A stretch of 64,000 bases of DNA, from the NCBI GenBank assembly GCA_046590205.1, contig JBKJTT010000065.1:1-64000 (forward strand), written 5' to 3'. Source of the DNA: DATDEW01 sp046590205 (GTDB lineage Bacteria; Bacteroidota; Ignavibacteria; Palsa-1295). A program made the position numbers and the translations under genes. Shown piece after piece: positions 8,837 through 16,072 of the stretch (positions are counted from its first letter, which is position 1; each line of letters opens with the position of its first letter). The notes beneath the pieces were generated by a model that had not been told where the DNA came from, did no database searches, and saw nothing but the letters and a program-made list of their open reading frames with translations.

Positions 8837-9730
8837 ATGAAGCTCTTTATTAAAAGATCACTCTATTTCCTTCTGCCTATCGTGATATTCATCGCGATGG
8901 TAGTCCTTGCCGATCCGTATAATTACTATCGTCGCGAATCCTTCATCCCGAACAAAGTAAAACTCGAGACATCCTACAAATTTCACTACCCGCTCTGGAA
9001 GCTAAGTGAGTATTCCCAACATCCGATAGAAAATATTCTCCTTGGCGATTCCCGTACCGATGCCTTAGGTACTTCTGCCATCGAAGAGAAGACTAAAGCC
9101 AAGTGGTATAACCTTGCGTATGGCGGTTCGACCGTACCCGAAATCATCGAGACGTTCTGGTATGCTAATAAGCTAACCAAGCTAAAGAAAGTATATATCG
9201 GACTCAATTTCAATCTGTTCAATTCATATAAACGAATGGACAGGGCGACCGAAGCGAAAAACATCATTGATGAACCGATTCTCTACCCGTTCAATAAAAC
9301 TGTTGTCAAAGCATTTTTCTATAATATATACTACACTGCCACAGGCGGCGACCCTGAAATCGGTAAGCCAACAATGGAACCTGAAGAGTTCTGGAAATTC
9401 CAGCTTGATAAATCTGCTGCCAACTACTACTCTCCCTTCAAGTATGCTGATGACTTCATGCAGGGCTTCGGCGACATTGCATCGCATTGTAAAAAGTATG
9501 GGATTGAACTTGTCTTCTTCATACCTCCGACTCATCTTGACCTCCAAAAACGTATTGATGACTTCGGCTTACGCCAAACAGAAACTTGTTGGAAGAAAAC
9601 TCTAAATGAGATTGCTCCTGTCATTGATATGGATGTCCCGAATGACTTCACATCCGATCACAACAATTTCAAAGATCCTTATCATCTCAAAGATGCTTCG
9701 GTCGTGATGGATAGTTTATTCAACAATTGA
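8837..9730 (+). CDS. Membrane-anchored SGNH-hydrolase-like protein, partner of the MBOAT acyltransferase
   Basis: This 297-residue protein has one N-terminal transmembrane segment (about 8-25) and an outward-facing domain. The GDS motif is at 70-72 (ILLGDSRTDALG) and a DPYH segment near the C-terminus (about 280-283) has the expected Asp-x-x-His spacing of SGNH enzymes, so a catalytic Ser71/Asp/His triad is plausible. In AlgJ/AlgX/DltD-type systems such a protein takes acyl groups from the MBOAT and places them on a glycan. The gene begins immediately after the MBOAT stop, so the two should be co-expressed. The specific polymer cannot be inferred. Confidence 0.75.
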   Translation: MKLFIKRSLYFLLPIVIFIAMVVLADPYNYYRRESFIPNKVKLETSYKFHYPLWKLSEYSQHPIENILLGDSRTDALGTSAIEEKTKAKWYNLAYGGSTVPEIIETFWYANKLTKLKKVYIGLNFNLFNSYKRMDRATEAKNIIDEPILYPFNKTVVKAFFYNIYYTATGGDPEIGKPTMEPEEFWKFQLDKSAANYYSPFKYADDFMQGFGDIASHCKKYGIELVFFIPPTHLDLQKRIDDFGLRQTETCWKKTLNEIAPVIDMDVPNDFTSDHNNFKDPYHLKDASVVMDSLFNN

Positions 9731-9838
9731 CATATAATATACTTACTTCACACTTCGATCTGATCACAGACTTGGCATGGTTTGTGTACCACTCTTTCAC
9801 GTGTCCTTTTTTTATTAATAACATAAGGAGTAAAAGTC

Positions 9839-10042
9839 ATGAAAATAAATAAACTGATGGTCGGTGCAGGAGCACTCGCAGCAGCGGGAGCCGTAACCGC
9901 CGGGGTCTATTTGATGAGGAAAAGGGCGTCAGATGGACAACGGGCTGACCGTTTGACGCCGAAAGAGATCCAACCAAAATCCCAAGAAGAACTTTCACCA
10001 CAAATAACGCCCGAATATCTCCGTTATGGAGGCGGTGAATAA
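9839..10042 (+). CDS. Small single-pass membrane protein 1 of the three-gene mini-cluster
   Basis: This 67-residue protein starts MKINKLMVGAGALAAAGAVT. It has one Gly/Ala-rich transmembrane helix (about 7-26), a basic stop-transfer (MRKRAS) and a hydrophilic tail rich in Lys, Gln and Glu. A strong SD (AAGGAG) lies before the ATG, unlike most genes in this window. A GAAA-loop terminator follows at 10115. It resembles the neighbour at 10282 in layout (MNKLIIGALAAGIAAGVYF). The helix recalls the N-terminal part of YtxH proteins, but no function can be assigned. Confidence 0.75.
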   Translation: MKINKLMVGAGALAAAGAVTAGVYLMRKRASDGQRADRLTPKEIQPKSQEELSPQITPEYLRYGGGE

Positions 10043-10114
10043 GGATTATCTCGTAGCTATGTAACAGGTATTACTATAAAAAGCAAGATCTCTTCCATAT
10101 TAACGAGGCAGAAG

Positions 10115-10147
10115 CGGCTCTTCAGAAATGAAGAGTCGTTTTTTTTA
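10115..10147 (+). terminator. Rho-independent terminator with GAAA tetraloop
   Basis: Ten-bp stem CGGCTCTTCA (10115-10124) pairs with TGAAGAGTCG (10129-10138) with one G-T pair around a GAAA loop, followed by nine T. Its left arm and loop (CGGCTCTTCAGAAATG) recur exactly at 10807-10822. Confidence 0.9.
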
Positions 10148-10212
10148 TTGCAGCATCCAATTCTGATAATTGTATAAACTTATCGTACAATTCTTCAATT
10201 TTTTAGTCCAAC

Positions 10213-10230
10213 TTTGGCACAATACATGCC
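10213..10230 (+). promoter_or_regulatory. Possible sigma-54-type -24/-12 promoter
   Basis: TTTGGCACAATACATGCC has GG at 10216-10217 and GC at 10228-10229 with exactly 10 bp between them, as in sigma-54 promoters, and a good TTGGCAC half. The -12 half (ATGCC) is imperfect. It lies about 53 bp before the ATG of the second small gene. A related TTGGCATG stretch occurs at 9772 before the first small gene but lacks the GC. Confidence 0.3.
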
Positions 10231-10281
10231 CTATTACATATTATCAATAAGTTTTAGTACAGATTCATTAAGGAACAGCAC

Positions 10282-10473
10282 ATGAACAAGTTAATCATTG
10301 GAGCATTAGCAGCAGGTATAGCGGCCGGCGTATATTTCTTGGGAAAAGCTACCGGAAAAAAACGCAGCAAAGGTTGGGCATTCGAGAATATCATACCTCG
10401 CGTTAAAGAGATCGTCGCCCCTGTTGGGGAGTTAATACCTTCATTTTCCCATAACGGAAAACGAAAGAGCTGA
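10282..10473 (+). CDS. Small single-pass membrane protein 2 of the mini-cluster
   Basis: This 63-residue protein begins MNKLIIGALAAGIAAGVYF, followed by a basic patch (KKRSK) and a soluble tail. The glycine-rich helix and length resemble the 67-residue protein at 9839, so the two may be paralogs, although the tails differ. AAGGAAC before the ATG serves as an SD. No terminator separates it clearly from the next small gene 76 bp downstream. The function is unknown; a YtxH-like envelope or stress role would be a guess. Confidence 0.65.
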   Translation: MNKLIIGALAAGIAAGVYFLGKATGKKRSKGWAFENIIPRVKEIVAPVGELIPSFSHNGKRKS

Positions 10474-10549
10474 AATAGCAACGTTTTGCTCCCGTAGATA
10501 AAATAGTGTCGATATAATGTGTCAGCTATAACCATAGGAGACTAGTATT

Positions 10550-10738
10550 ATGAAGATACGAAAAATAATGGAGTCAGCTTTCAAGGCTGCTACTAAAACT
10601 GGAGCATATATGGTAAGCCGAGTAAGTCAAGCTACAAAGCTAAGACTTATCCACCAAGCCAAAAGCAACTTACCGCTTACGCGAAATAAATTACCACCTG
10701 AAGAACTTGCAAAGATGCAACTCAGTAGGATAAAATAA
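10550..10738 (+). CDS. Small basic protein 3 of the mini-cluster
   Basis: This 62-residue, strongly basic protein (MKIRKIMESAFKAATKTGAY at its start) is predicted to be mainly helical, with no clear transmembrane segment. An SD (TAGGAG) lies about 9 bases before the ATG and a TATAAT box occurs at 10515-10520. The gene ends about 70 bp before a hairpin that shares its left arm with the terminator of the first small gene. No family was recognised. The strong ribosome-binding site and dedicated hairpin are the main reasons to believe it is real. Confidence 0.55.
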   Translation: MKIRKIMESAFKAATKTGAYMVSRVSQATKLRLIHQAKSNLPLTRNKLPPEELAKMQLSRIK

Positions 10739-10806
10739 AAGTTATTTTGATAGTGTGCAGTAGTAATTAAGTATTTTCTTCTGTAAGCTAATATCGAAAT
10801 CAGGAA

Positions 10807-10834
10807 CGGCTCTTCAGAAATGGAGGGCTGTTCT
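10807..10834 (+). terminator. Hairpin related to the 10115 terminator
   Basis: CGGCTCTTCA (10807-10816), GAAA loop, then TGGAGGGCTG (10821-10830) gives a 10-bp stem with several G-T pairs and only a weak T-rich tail. The first 16 bases are identical to 10115-10130. It ends the three-gene small cluster. Confidence 0.6.
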
Positions 10835-10845
10835 ATTTCAATATG

Positions 10846-11376
10846 TTACCACTCGTTACTCTCAGGTACAAACTTTATAGACCATACTCCGCTATATTTG
10901 AACGTATTACCGAAGATAATTTTTGAATATCCAGTTATAATCTGTTTACCATGATTATCTTCTGTCCATATCCCGATTAGCTCATACTTCATTTGCTCAT
11001 ATGGCTTAATACTAATGTTCACATTGCCGTACGAATCAATTGTCCCATTAACCTCAACATTCTTGGTTCTATTGACCTTACTGAAAAGAAAATCCATCGT
11101 ACCCTTGCCGGATAATAGAGAATCTGTCCGGTTTATCTTTAGCAGAAATTTATGCGCCGCCCCTGTGCTATCATTTGCCAATCTGGAAGAGAATTCAAAG
11201 TACCCTTCCCAACGACCACTTTTAAAGTACTTTAGATTAGGTGTCAAGATCGTACTCGATGCGATCTTCTTCATACGTTTGCGGTAATCATCATCTCCTT
11301 CGTCAGAACGTTGTAGATTTTGCGCATTAGTGCATGATGCAATTACTGATAGTATTAGAAGTGCGATTATTCTCAT
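10846..11376 (-). CDS. Putative lipoprotein of unknown function
   Basis: This 176-residue protein starts MRIIALLILSVIASCTNAQ, with a short signal peptide and lipobox IASC (Cys15), so it should be lipidated and exported. The mature part is rich in beta strands and aromatic residues and contains WEGYFEF and SGKGTMDF-type alternations suggestive of a small beta-sandwich or barrel. No catalytic motif was recognised. It is convergent with the small-gene cluster and shares the hairpin at 10807 as its 3' boundary. Confidence 0.7.
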   Translation of the reverse strand: MRIIALLILSVIASCTNAQNLQRSDEGDDDYRKRMKKIASSTILTPNLKYFKSGRWEGYFEFSSRLANDSTGAAHKFLLKINRTDSLLSGKGTMDFLFSKVNRTKNVEVNGTIDSYGNVNISIKPYEQMKYELIGIWTEDNHGKQIITGYSKIIFGNTFKYSGVWSIKFVPESNEW

Positions 11377-11432
11377 GTAACTTTAGCAAAGGTTCTAATG
11401 ATAGAACACATTATCTAACAATAAGTCGCTGA

Positions 11433-12467
11433 TTAGAACAACTGTCCTGGCCTCTTAAACAAGTGAGTTGCTAATGGCTTCTTCGGCATCTGCATACCGT
11501 ACTTATCCGATAGCGTATGGATAAGAGTATGCATGAAGTCGGCATAGGCGCCGGTACCCGTCATACGTGTTCCGAAGTTTGGGTCATTGAGCTGTCCGCC
11601 GCGAATCATGTTGATCCTCGCCAAAACTCGTTTAGATTTCTCAGGCACATTTTTTTCTAACCACTCAATAAATATCGGAGCTACAGCATGAGGCAGGCGA
11701 AGTATCGTATGCGCAACGCGAGTCGCTCCGGCATCGGCGGCTTGTTTTAAGATATTCGGCACTTCGTTGTCATTGAGTCCGGGGATGATAGGACCGACCA
11801 TCACACCCGTTGGAATCCCTGCCTTTGCCATCTCTTCCATTGCCTTGTACTTCATCTTCGCCGTTGATGTGCGCGGTTCAAGTGCGCTGCGAAGGACGGG
11901 GTCGAGCGATGTTATCGAGATAAGTGTGCCTACAAGATTCAAACTTGCAAGTTCTTTTAAAAGGTCAAGGTCGCGAAGGATAAGAGCATTCTTCGTAAGA
12001 ATGCTCACAGGATTTCTATATTCGAGAAATACCTCCAGCAGTTGCCGCGTAAGTTTATACTTTCGCTCGGCCGGTTGATAACAATCGGTGTTGCCACTCA
12101 TCATAATTGACTGCGGCTCCCATTTTGGATGGTCGAATGCTTTTCGCAGAAGTCGCGCCGCATCATGCTTGACCATGATCTTCGATTCAAAATCTATCCC
12201 TGCATTGAACCCAAGATATTCATGATACGGTCTAGCTCTACAATAGGCACAGCCATGTTCGCAACCGCGGTACATATTCAGCGAATATGCCGTAGGAATA
12301 TCGGGACTATCATTCTTGAAAAGAATACTCTTCGCATTATCAGGCATGAATTGCGTCTGGATTACCGGCAATTCCTCACCGATCGTTTCCCATCCATCAT
12401 CAAATGTTGCGTACCCCACCGTCTTGAAGCGGTTCTTTATCGTAGATTCTGTTCCTCTGATAGTCAT
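11433..12467 (-). CDS. Radical SAM protein, PA0069/spore-photoproduct-lyase-like family
   Basis: The 344-residue protein has the radical SAM cluster motif CEHGCAYC (C-x3-C-x2-C) in the context YRGCEHGCAYCRARPYHEYL. It also has the downstream SIMMSGNTDCYQPAE and SILTKNALILRDLDLL segments typical of the PA0069-type group related to spore photoproduct lyase. The family binds a 4Fe-4S cluster and S-adenosylmethionine; its substrate is not established. The start ATG at 12467 is 27 bp downstream (minus-strand sense) of a TGACAAATTGTCA dyad that could be an operator. It stands alone between a lipoprotein gene and the divergent icd. Confidence 0.88.
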   Translation of the reverse strand: MTIRGTESTIKNRFKTVGYATFDDGWETIGEELPVIQTQFMPDNAKSILFKNDSPDIPTAYSLNMYRGCEHGCAYCRARPYHEYLGFNAGIDFESKIMVKHDAARLLRKAFDHPKWEPQSIMMSGNTDCYQPAERKYKLTRQLLEVFLEYRNPVSILTKNALILRDLDLLKELASLNLVGTLISITSLDPVLRSALEPRTSTAKMKYKAMEEMAKAGIPTGVMVGPIIPGLNDNEVPNILKQAADAGATRVAHTILRLPHAVAPIFIEWLEKNVPEKSKRVLARINMIRGGQLNDPNFGTRMTGTGAYADFMHTLIHTLSDKYGMQMPKKPLATHLFKRPGQLF

Positions 12468-12493
12468 AAGTTATTTTGGGAGTTATTATACAT

Positions 12494-12506
12494 TGACAAA
12501 TTGTCA
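12494..12506. promoter_or_regulatory. Dyad TGACAAATTGTCA, copy 1 (candidate operator)
   Basis: The TGACA and TGTCA half-sites face each other around AAT. The identical 13-mer recurs 111 bp away, extended to TGACAAATTGTCACA in both copies. It overlaps a TTGACA -35-like hexamer and sits 27 bp upstream of the radical SAM start. Confidence 0.5.
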
Positions 12507-12604
12507 CATCGTTTTTCGTACCTATAGGTGCCCGTGAAGGTCCGCTAAGTATATTGTTTTACAACGAACTAAGTTTACACATCACTACTTTCCCCTTTCG
12601 CTCA

Positions 12605-12617
12605 TGACAAATTGTCA
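12605..12617. promoter_or_regulatory. Dyad TGACAAATTGTCA, copy 2 (candidate operator)
   Basis: This is an exact second copy of the 13-bp dyad, 249 bp upstream of the icd start. Two identical palindromes in one divergent intergenic region suggest a dimeric regulator binding both sites, possibly with looping. Confidence 0.5.
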
Positions 12618-12762
12618 CAAATGCGAATCTCTTACATTCGTAATTTATAATTCAGACTTCCTAATTGCCCAACAGGTGCCCATAAAAGTACATATCAATA
12701 TAAGGAGAAAATCGGGTAGATATTAAAAATAGAAAATAATTTTTCGTATCACCTCCCACCCC

Positions 12763-12797
12763 AACTAACCACTTGCCACTGACCACTGGTCACTACC
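12763..12797. repeat. Degenerate heptamer tandem repeat, unit NACTNNN
   Basis: Five consecutive 7-bp units share ACT at positions 2-4, four of them CACTNNN. A second array with the same period and core lies at 15978-16012. This makes it unlikely that icd translation starts at the upstream in-frame codon at 12773, which falls inside the repeat. Confidence 0.7.
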
Positions 12798-12865
12798 CTT
12801 ATCGACGGATTTTTCACCCCAAAAACTTTGTTTTCATTTATCTATACTGCTTATTATACTTCAAA

Positions 12866-14305
12866 ATGCCCTCAAAAACGCCAATTACGATAGCTTATGG
12901 AGACGGGATCGGGCCCGAAATCATGACTGCCACACTGCGAATCCTTGAAGCAGCTGGCGCCCAGATAGAACCCGAAGTTATTGAGATAGGAGAAAAGATT
13001 TATCTCTCGGGCATTTCGACGGGCATCGAAGACTCATCATGGGATACCCTTCGCCGCACGAAAGTCTTCCTGAAAGCTCCCATCACTACCCCGCAAGGCG
13101 GCGGCGTCAAGAGCTTGAACGTCACGATTCGTAAATCACTCGGTTTGTATGCGAATGTACGTCCTTGTGTTGCCTACGCACCGTATATCGAGACGATGAA
13201 GCCGAAAATAAATATGGTTATCGTCAGAGAGAATGAGGAAGATCTCTATGCCGGCATCGAACATCAGCAGACACAAGATGTGGTACAGGCACTCAAACTC
13301 ATTTCACGTCCCGGCTGCGAGAAGATTGTTCGATACGCATTTGAATATGCCAAAGCCCATAATAGAAAAAAAGTATCCTGCCTTACGAAAGATAACATTA
13401 TGAAGCTGACCGATGGATTGTTCCATCGAGTATTCAATGAGATAGGTGAAGAATATCCTGACATCATCAAAGATCATTATATCCTTGATATAGGCGCGGC
13501 GTTCGTCGCCGAGAAGCCCGAGATATTCGATGTTATAGTTACACTGAATCTTTACGGCGATGTTATCAGTGATATAGCAGCAGAGGTTGCAGGTTCTGTA
13601 GGCATAGCAGGCTCTGCCAATATCGGTGATGGTTATGCGATGTTTGAAGCAATTCACGGCTCAGCCCCAACTATTGCAGGACAAAACATAGCAAACCCGT
13701 CTGGTCTATTGCAAAGCGCGATACAGATGTTAGTCCATATTGGACAATCGGAAGTGGCAGAAAAGATAAATAACGCATGGTTAAAAACCATCGAAGATGG
13801 AATTCATACCAGAGATATTTATGCATATAATCATAGCAGAGAACTTGCAGGGACTAAGGAGTTTGCTGATGCCGTAATTGAGAGATTAGGACAACTACCG
13901 GCACACTTCAAGCCAGTTGAATTCTCGAAGGAGTCAAGAATATCAACAGCATATACTTACCATCGAAAAGACAAAAAGAAGGAGGTTGTAGGAGTTGATG
14001 TATTCCTTTCCGATAATAGTACACCTGATGTAATTGCAAAACGACTTGAGAATATTTCAAGTAATGCTCTCAAGCTCATTATCATAACTAATCGCGGAGT
14101 AAAGGTTTGGCCAGATGGAATGAAAGAGACATTCCTGACAGACCACTACCGCTTACGCTTCAAAGCAACAAATAATACAATATCACATACTGATATTATA
14201 TCGCTTTTAGCTGAGATAGAAAAATCTGGTCTTGATTTTATCAAGATTGAGACACTTTGCAGCTTCGACGGTAAACCGGGTTATTCATTAGCACAAGGAG
14301 AATAA
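12866..14305 (+). CDS. icd: Isocitrate dehydrogenase (NADP-type, about 480-residue family)
   Basis: This TCA-cycle enzyme converts isocitrate to 2-oxoglutarate and CO2. The frame is open from 12773, but the family N-terminus (TPITIAYGDGIGPEIM) follows the ATG at 12866, so the product is 479 residues. Family motifs are the isocitrate-binding SLNVTIRKSLGLYANVRP, VIVRENEEDLYAG, and the Mg/cofactor segment NLYGDVISDIAAE followed by HGSAPTIAGQNIANP. A C-terminal domain of about 140 residues after the catalytic core matches the longer Thermus/alphaproteobacterial-type enzymes rather than the E. coli type. NADP preference is assumed from the subfamily. purE follows after 1 bp, giving an icd-purE-purK operon. 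Confidence 0.93.
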   Translation: MPSKTPITIAYGDGIGPEIMTATLRILEAAGAQIEPEVIEIGEKIYLSGISTGIEDSSWDTLRRTKVFLKAPITTPQGGGVKSLNVTIRKSLGLYANVRPCVAYAPYIETMKPKINMVIVRENEEDLYAGIEHQQTQDVVQALKLISRPGCEKIVRYAFEYAKAHNRKKVSCLTKDNIMKLTDGLFHRVFNEIGEEYPDIIKDHYILDIGAAFVAEKPEIFDVIVTLNLYGDVISDIAAEVAGSVGIAGSANIGDGYAMFEAIHGSAPTIAGQNIANPSGLLQSAIQMLVHIGQSEVAEKINNAWLKTIEDGIHTRDIYAYNHSRELAGTKEFADAVIERLGQLPAHFKPVEFSKESRISTAYTYHRKDKKKEVVGVDVFLSDNSTPDVIAKRLENISSNALKLIIITNRGVKVWPDGMKETFLTDHYRLRFKATNNTISHTDIISLLAEIEKSGLDFIKIETLCSFDGKPGYSLAQGE

Positions 14306-14306
14306 G

Positions 14307-14804
14307 ATGAGCAAATCAAAAAATCCGATAGTTGGTGTTATTATGGGAAGCAGTTCTGATTGGGAGACGATGTCTCATGCAGCAGATATTCTTTCTGAAT
14401 TTGGAGTTGATCATGAATGCAAAATAGTCTCGGCTCACCGGACTCCTGAACTGATGATGCAGTACGCAAAAGAGGCAGAGCGACGCGGCATTGAGGTCAT
14501 CATTGCCGGCGCAGGCGGCGCAGCACATCTGCCGGGAATGACAGCAGCAAACACCTTAGTACCTGTACTCGGAGTACCTGTCGAGAGCCAGACGATGAAA
14601 GGAATTGATTCACTGTACTCGATCGTACAAATGCCCGGCGGAATACCGGTCGGGACGCTGTCTATAGGCAAAGCAGGAGCGAAGAACGCAGGACTTCTGG
14701 CAGTAGCTATACTCGCGAACTCACGCCCCGCACTCCGCGAGAAACTTCGCACCTACCGCGAAGGACAAACAGCAAAGGTCATTAAAGAAAAGCTACCACA
14801 TTGA
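14307..14804 (+). CDS. purE: N5-carboxyaminoimidazole ribonucleotide mutase
   Basis: PurE class I converts N5-CAIR to 4-carboxy-AIR in purine synthesis. The 165 residues carry IMGSSSDWETM (12-22), the SAHRTPE motif with the catalytic His, and the GAGGAAHLPGM loop. An SD (AAGGAG) lies within the last codons of icd. The stop codon overlaps the TTG start of purK (TTGA), so translational coupling to its pathway partner is expected. The presence of purK argues for the class I (mutase) reaction, not direct AIR carboxylation. Confidence 0.97.
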   Translation: MSKSKNPIVGVIMGSSSDWETMSHAADILSEFGVDHECKIVSAHRTPELMMQYAKEAERRGIEVIIAGAGGAAHLPGMTAANTLVPVLGVPVESQTMKGIDSLYSIVQMPGGIPVGTLSIGKAGAKNAGLLAVAILANSRPALREKLRTYREGQTAKVIKEKLPH

Positions 14805-15937
14805 ACCCCATACTCCCCGGCTCTACGATAGGTATTCTCGGCTCGGGACAACTCGGCAGGATGTTCACGCTTGAAGCAAAGAGGATGGGATACTATGTTC
14901 ATACTTTCTCGCCTGAGAAGAACTCCCCGACAGGACAAGTAGCTGACAAAGAATTTATCGCATCATATGACGATGTAAAAGCGGCGAAGAAATTTGCAGA
15001 GAACGTTGATGTCGTTACATTTGAATTCGAGAACATTGCAAGCAAGGTAGTCGAAGCGATAGAAGAACGAATTCCTGTTCATCCTTCATCAAAAGTGTTA
15101 CATATCACACAGCATCGTCTTCGCGAAAAAACATTTCTACAAGATAACGGCTTCCCCGTTACACCTTTCTACCGCATCTCGTCGAATGATGACATTGATA
15201 GAGCGATACAAACCATTGGCATCCCTTCTATCATCAAGACAGCTGGGTTTGGTTATGACGGAAAAGGTCAGAAGAAGATAACTTCACGGGAAGACCTTCA
15301 ATCTGCTTTTGAAACATTCAACGGACAAGAAGCAATACTCGAAGCATTTGTGAATTTTGAGAGAGAAGTATCCGTAGTAGCTGCACGAAGCGCGAACGGA
15401 GACTTTGCACACTTCGGAACGGTTTGGAATATTCATACGAATCATATTCTCGATACGACCTACGCACCTGCTCCGATACCTGATTCTCTTCGCGATGAAG
15501 CTATTGAGCTAGCTCGCGGCATCATGGAGTCTCTTAGCTGCATTGGGATACTTTGCATTGAGATGTTCGTCACAGCTAACGGTAAACTCATCGTCAACGA
15601 ACTTGCCCCTCGCCCGCACAACTCCGGTCATTGGACGATAGATGGATGCATCACAAATCAATTTGAACAGCAAGTACGAGCCGTCTGCGGCTTACCGCTT
15701 GGAAGTACCGAACAACTAAGCCCTGCGGCAATGCTGAATATCCTCGGTGATATCTGGAGTGACGGCGAACCGGATTGGAATGAGCTTCTGAAAGACCCGA
15801 ACGTCAAACTTCATCTATACGGCAAAGCCGAAGCACGAAAAGGGCGAAAGATGGGGCATGTGAATATTACAGGTAATACGACCGATGAAGTTCAGACACT
15901 TCTAAAGAGAGCCAAAAGCATTCTCAAAATAGACTGA
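14801..15937 (+). CDS. purK: N5-carboxyaminoimidazole ribonucleotide synthase
   Basis: PurK uses ATP and bicarbonate to carboxylate AIR, supplying PurE. This ATP-grasp protein of 378 residues begins with the dinucleotide-type loop IGILGSGQLGRM (10-21) and has the metal/ATP residues of ATP-grasp enzymes in EMFVTANGKLIVNELAPRPH. The start is read as TTG at 14801: it is the only start codon upstream of the conserved glycine loop, and it overlaps the purE stop by 4 bp. The first ATG (in GRM) would delete the loop. Confidence 0.95.
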   Translation: MNPILPGSTIGILGSGQLGRMFTLEAKRMGYYVHTFSPEKNSPTGQVADKEFIASYDDVKAAKKFAENVDVVTFEFENIASKVVEAIEERIPVHPSSKVLHITQHRLREKTFLQDNGFPVTPFYRISSNDDIDRAIQTIGIPSIIKTAGFGYDGKGQKKITSREDLQSAFETFNGQEAILEAFVNFEREVSVVAARSANGDFAHFGTVWNIHTNHILDTTYAPAPIPDSLRDEAIELARGIMESLSCIGILCIEMFVTANGKLIVNELAPRPHNSGHWTIDGCITNQFEQQVRAVCGLPLGSTEQLSPAAMLNILGDIWSDGEPDWNELLKDPNVKLHLYGKAEARKGRKMGHVNITGNTTDEVQTLLKRAKSILKID

Positions 15938-15977
15938 ACAAATTAACAGCCCGAGCGAAGTAATCATTTATGTAACT

Positions 15978-16012
15978 GACTCCGGACTCCGGACACCAGA
16001 CTTTCGACTTCC
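15978..16012. repeat. Degenerate heptamer tandem repeat, unit GACTNNN
   Basis: Five 7-bp units starting with GAC (four with GACT) lie in the 135-bp gap between purK and the PGI/PMI gene. The period and the ACT core match the array at 12763. Confidence 0.7.
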
Positions 16013-16072
16013 CCATGAACCTCTTTCGCCGCTCCCTGCGTTGAAATCCCATTAACTTCTCACTTATTATTC

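Larger units (their letters stand above)
12468..12865. other. 398-bp divergent intergenic region between the radical SAM gene and icd
   Basis: This AT-rich region holds two copies of a 13-bp dyad (12494 and 12605), a degenerate 7-bp tandem repeat (12763-12797) and two AGGTGCCC octamers (near 12526 and 12675) that recur near 25814. No small gene with a credible start was seen. It must contain the promoters of both flanking genes. Confidence 0.6.

Noticed and set aside
12494..12617. LexA (SOS) boxes
   Set aside because: The dyads do not match the CTGT-N8-ACAG or GAAC-N4-GTTC forms of known LexA sites, so no regulator is named.
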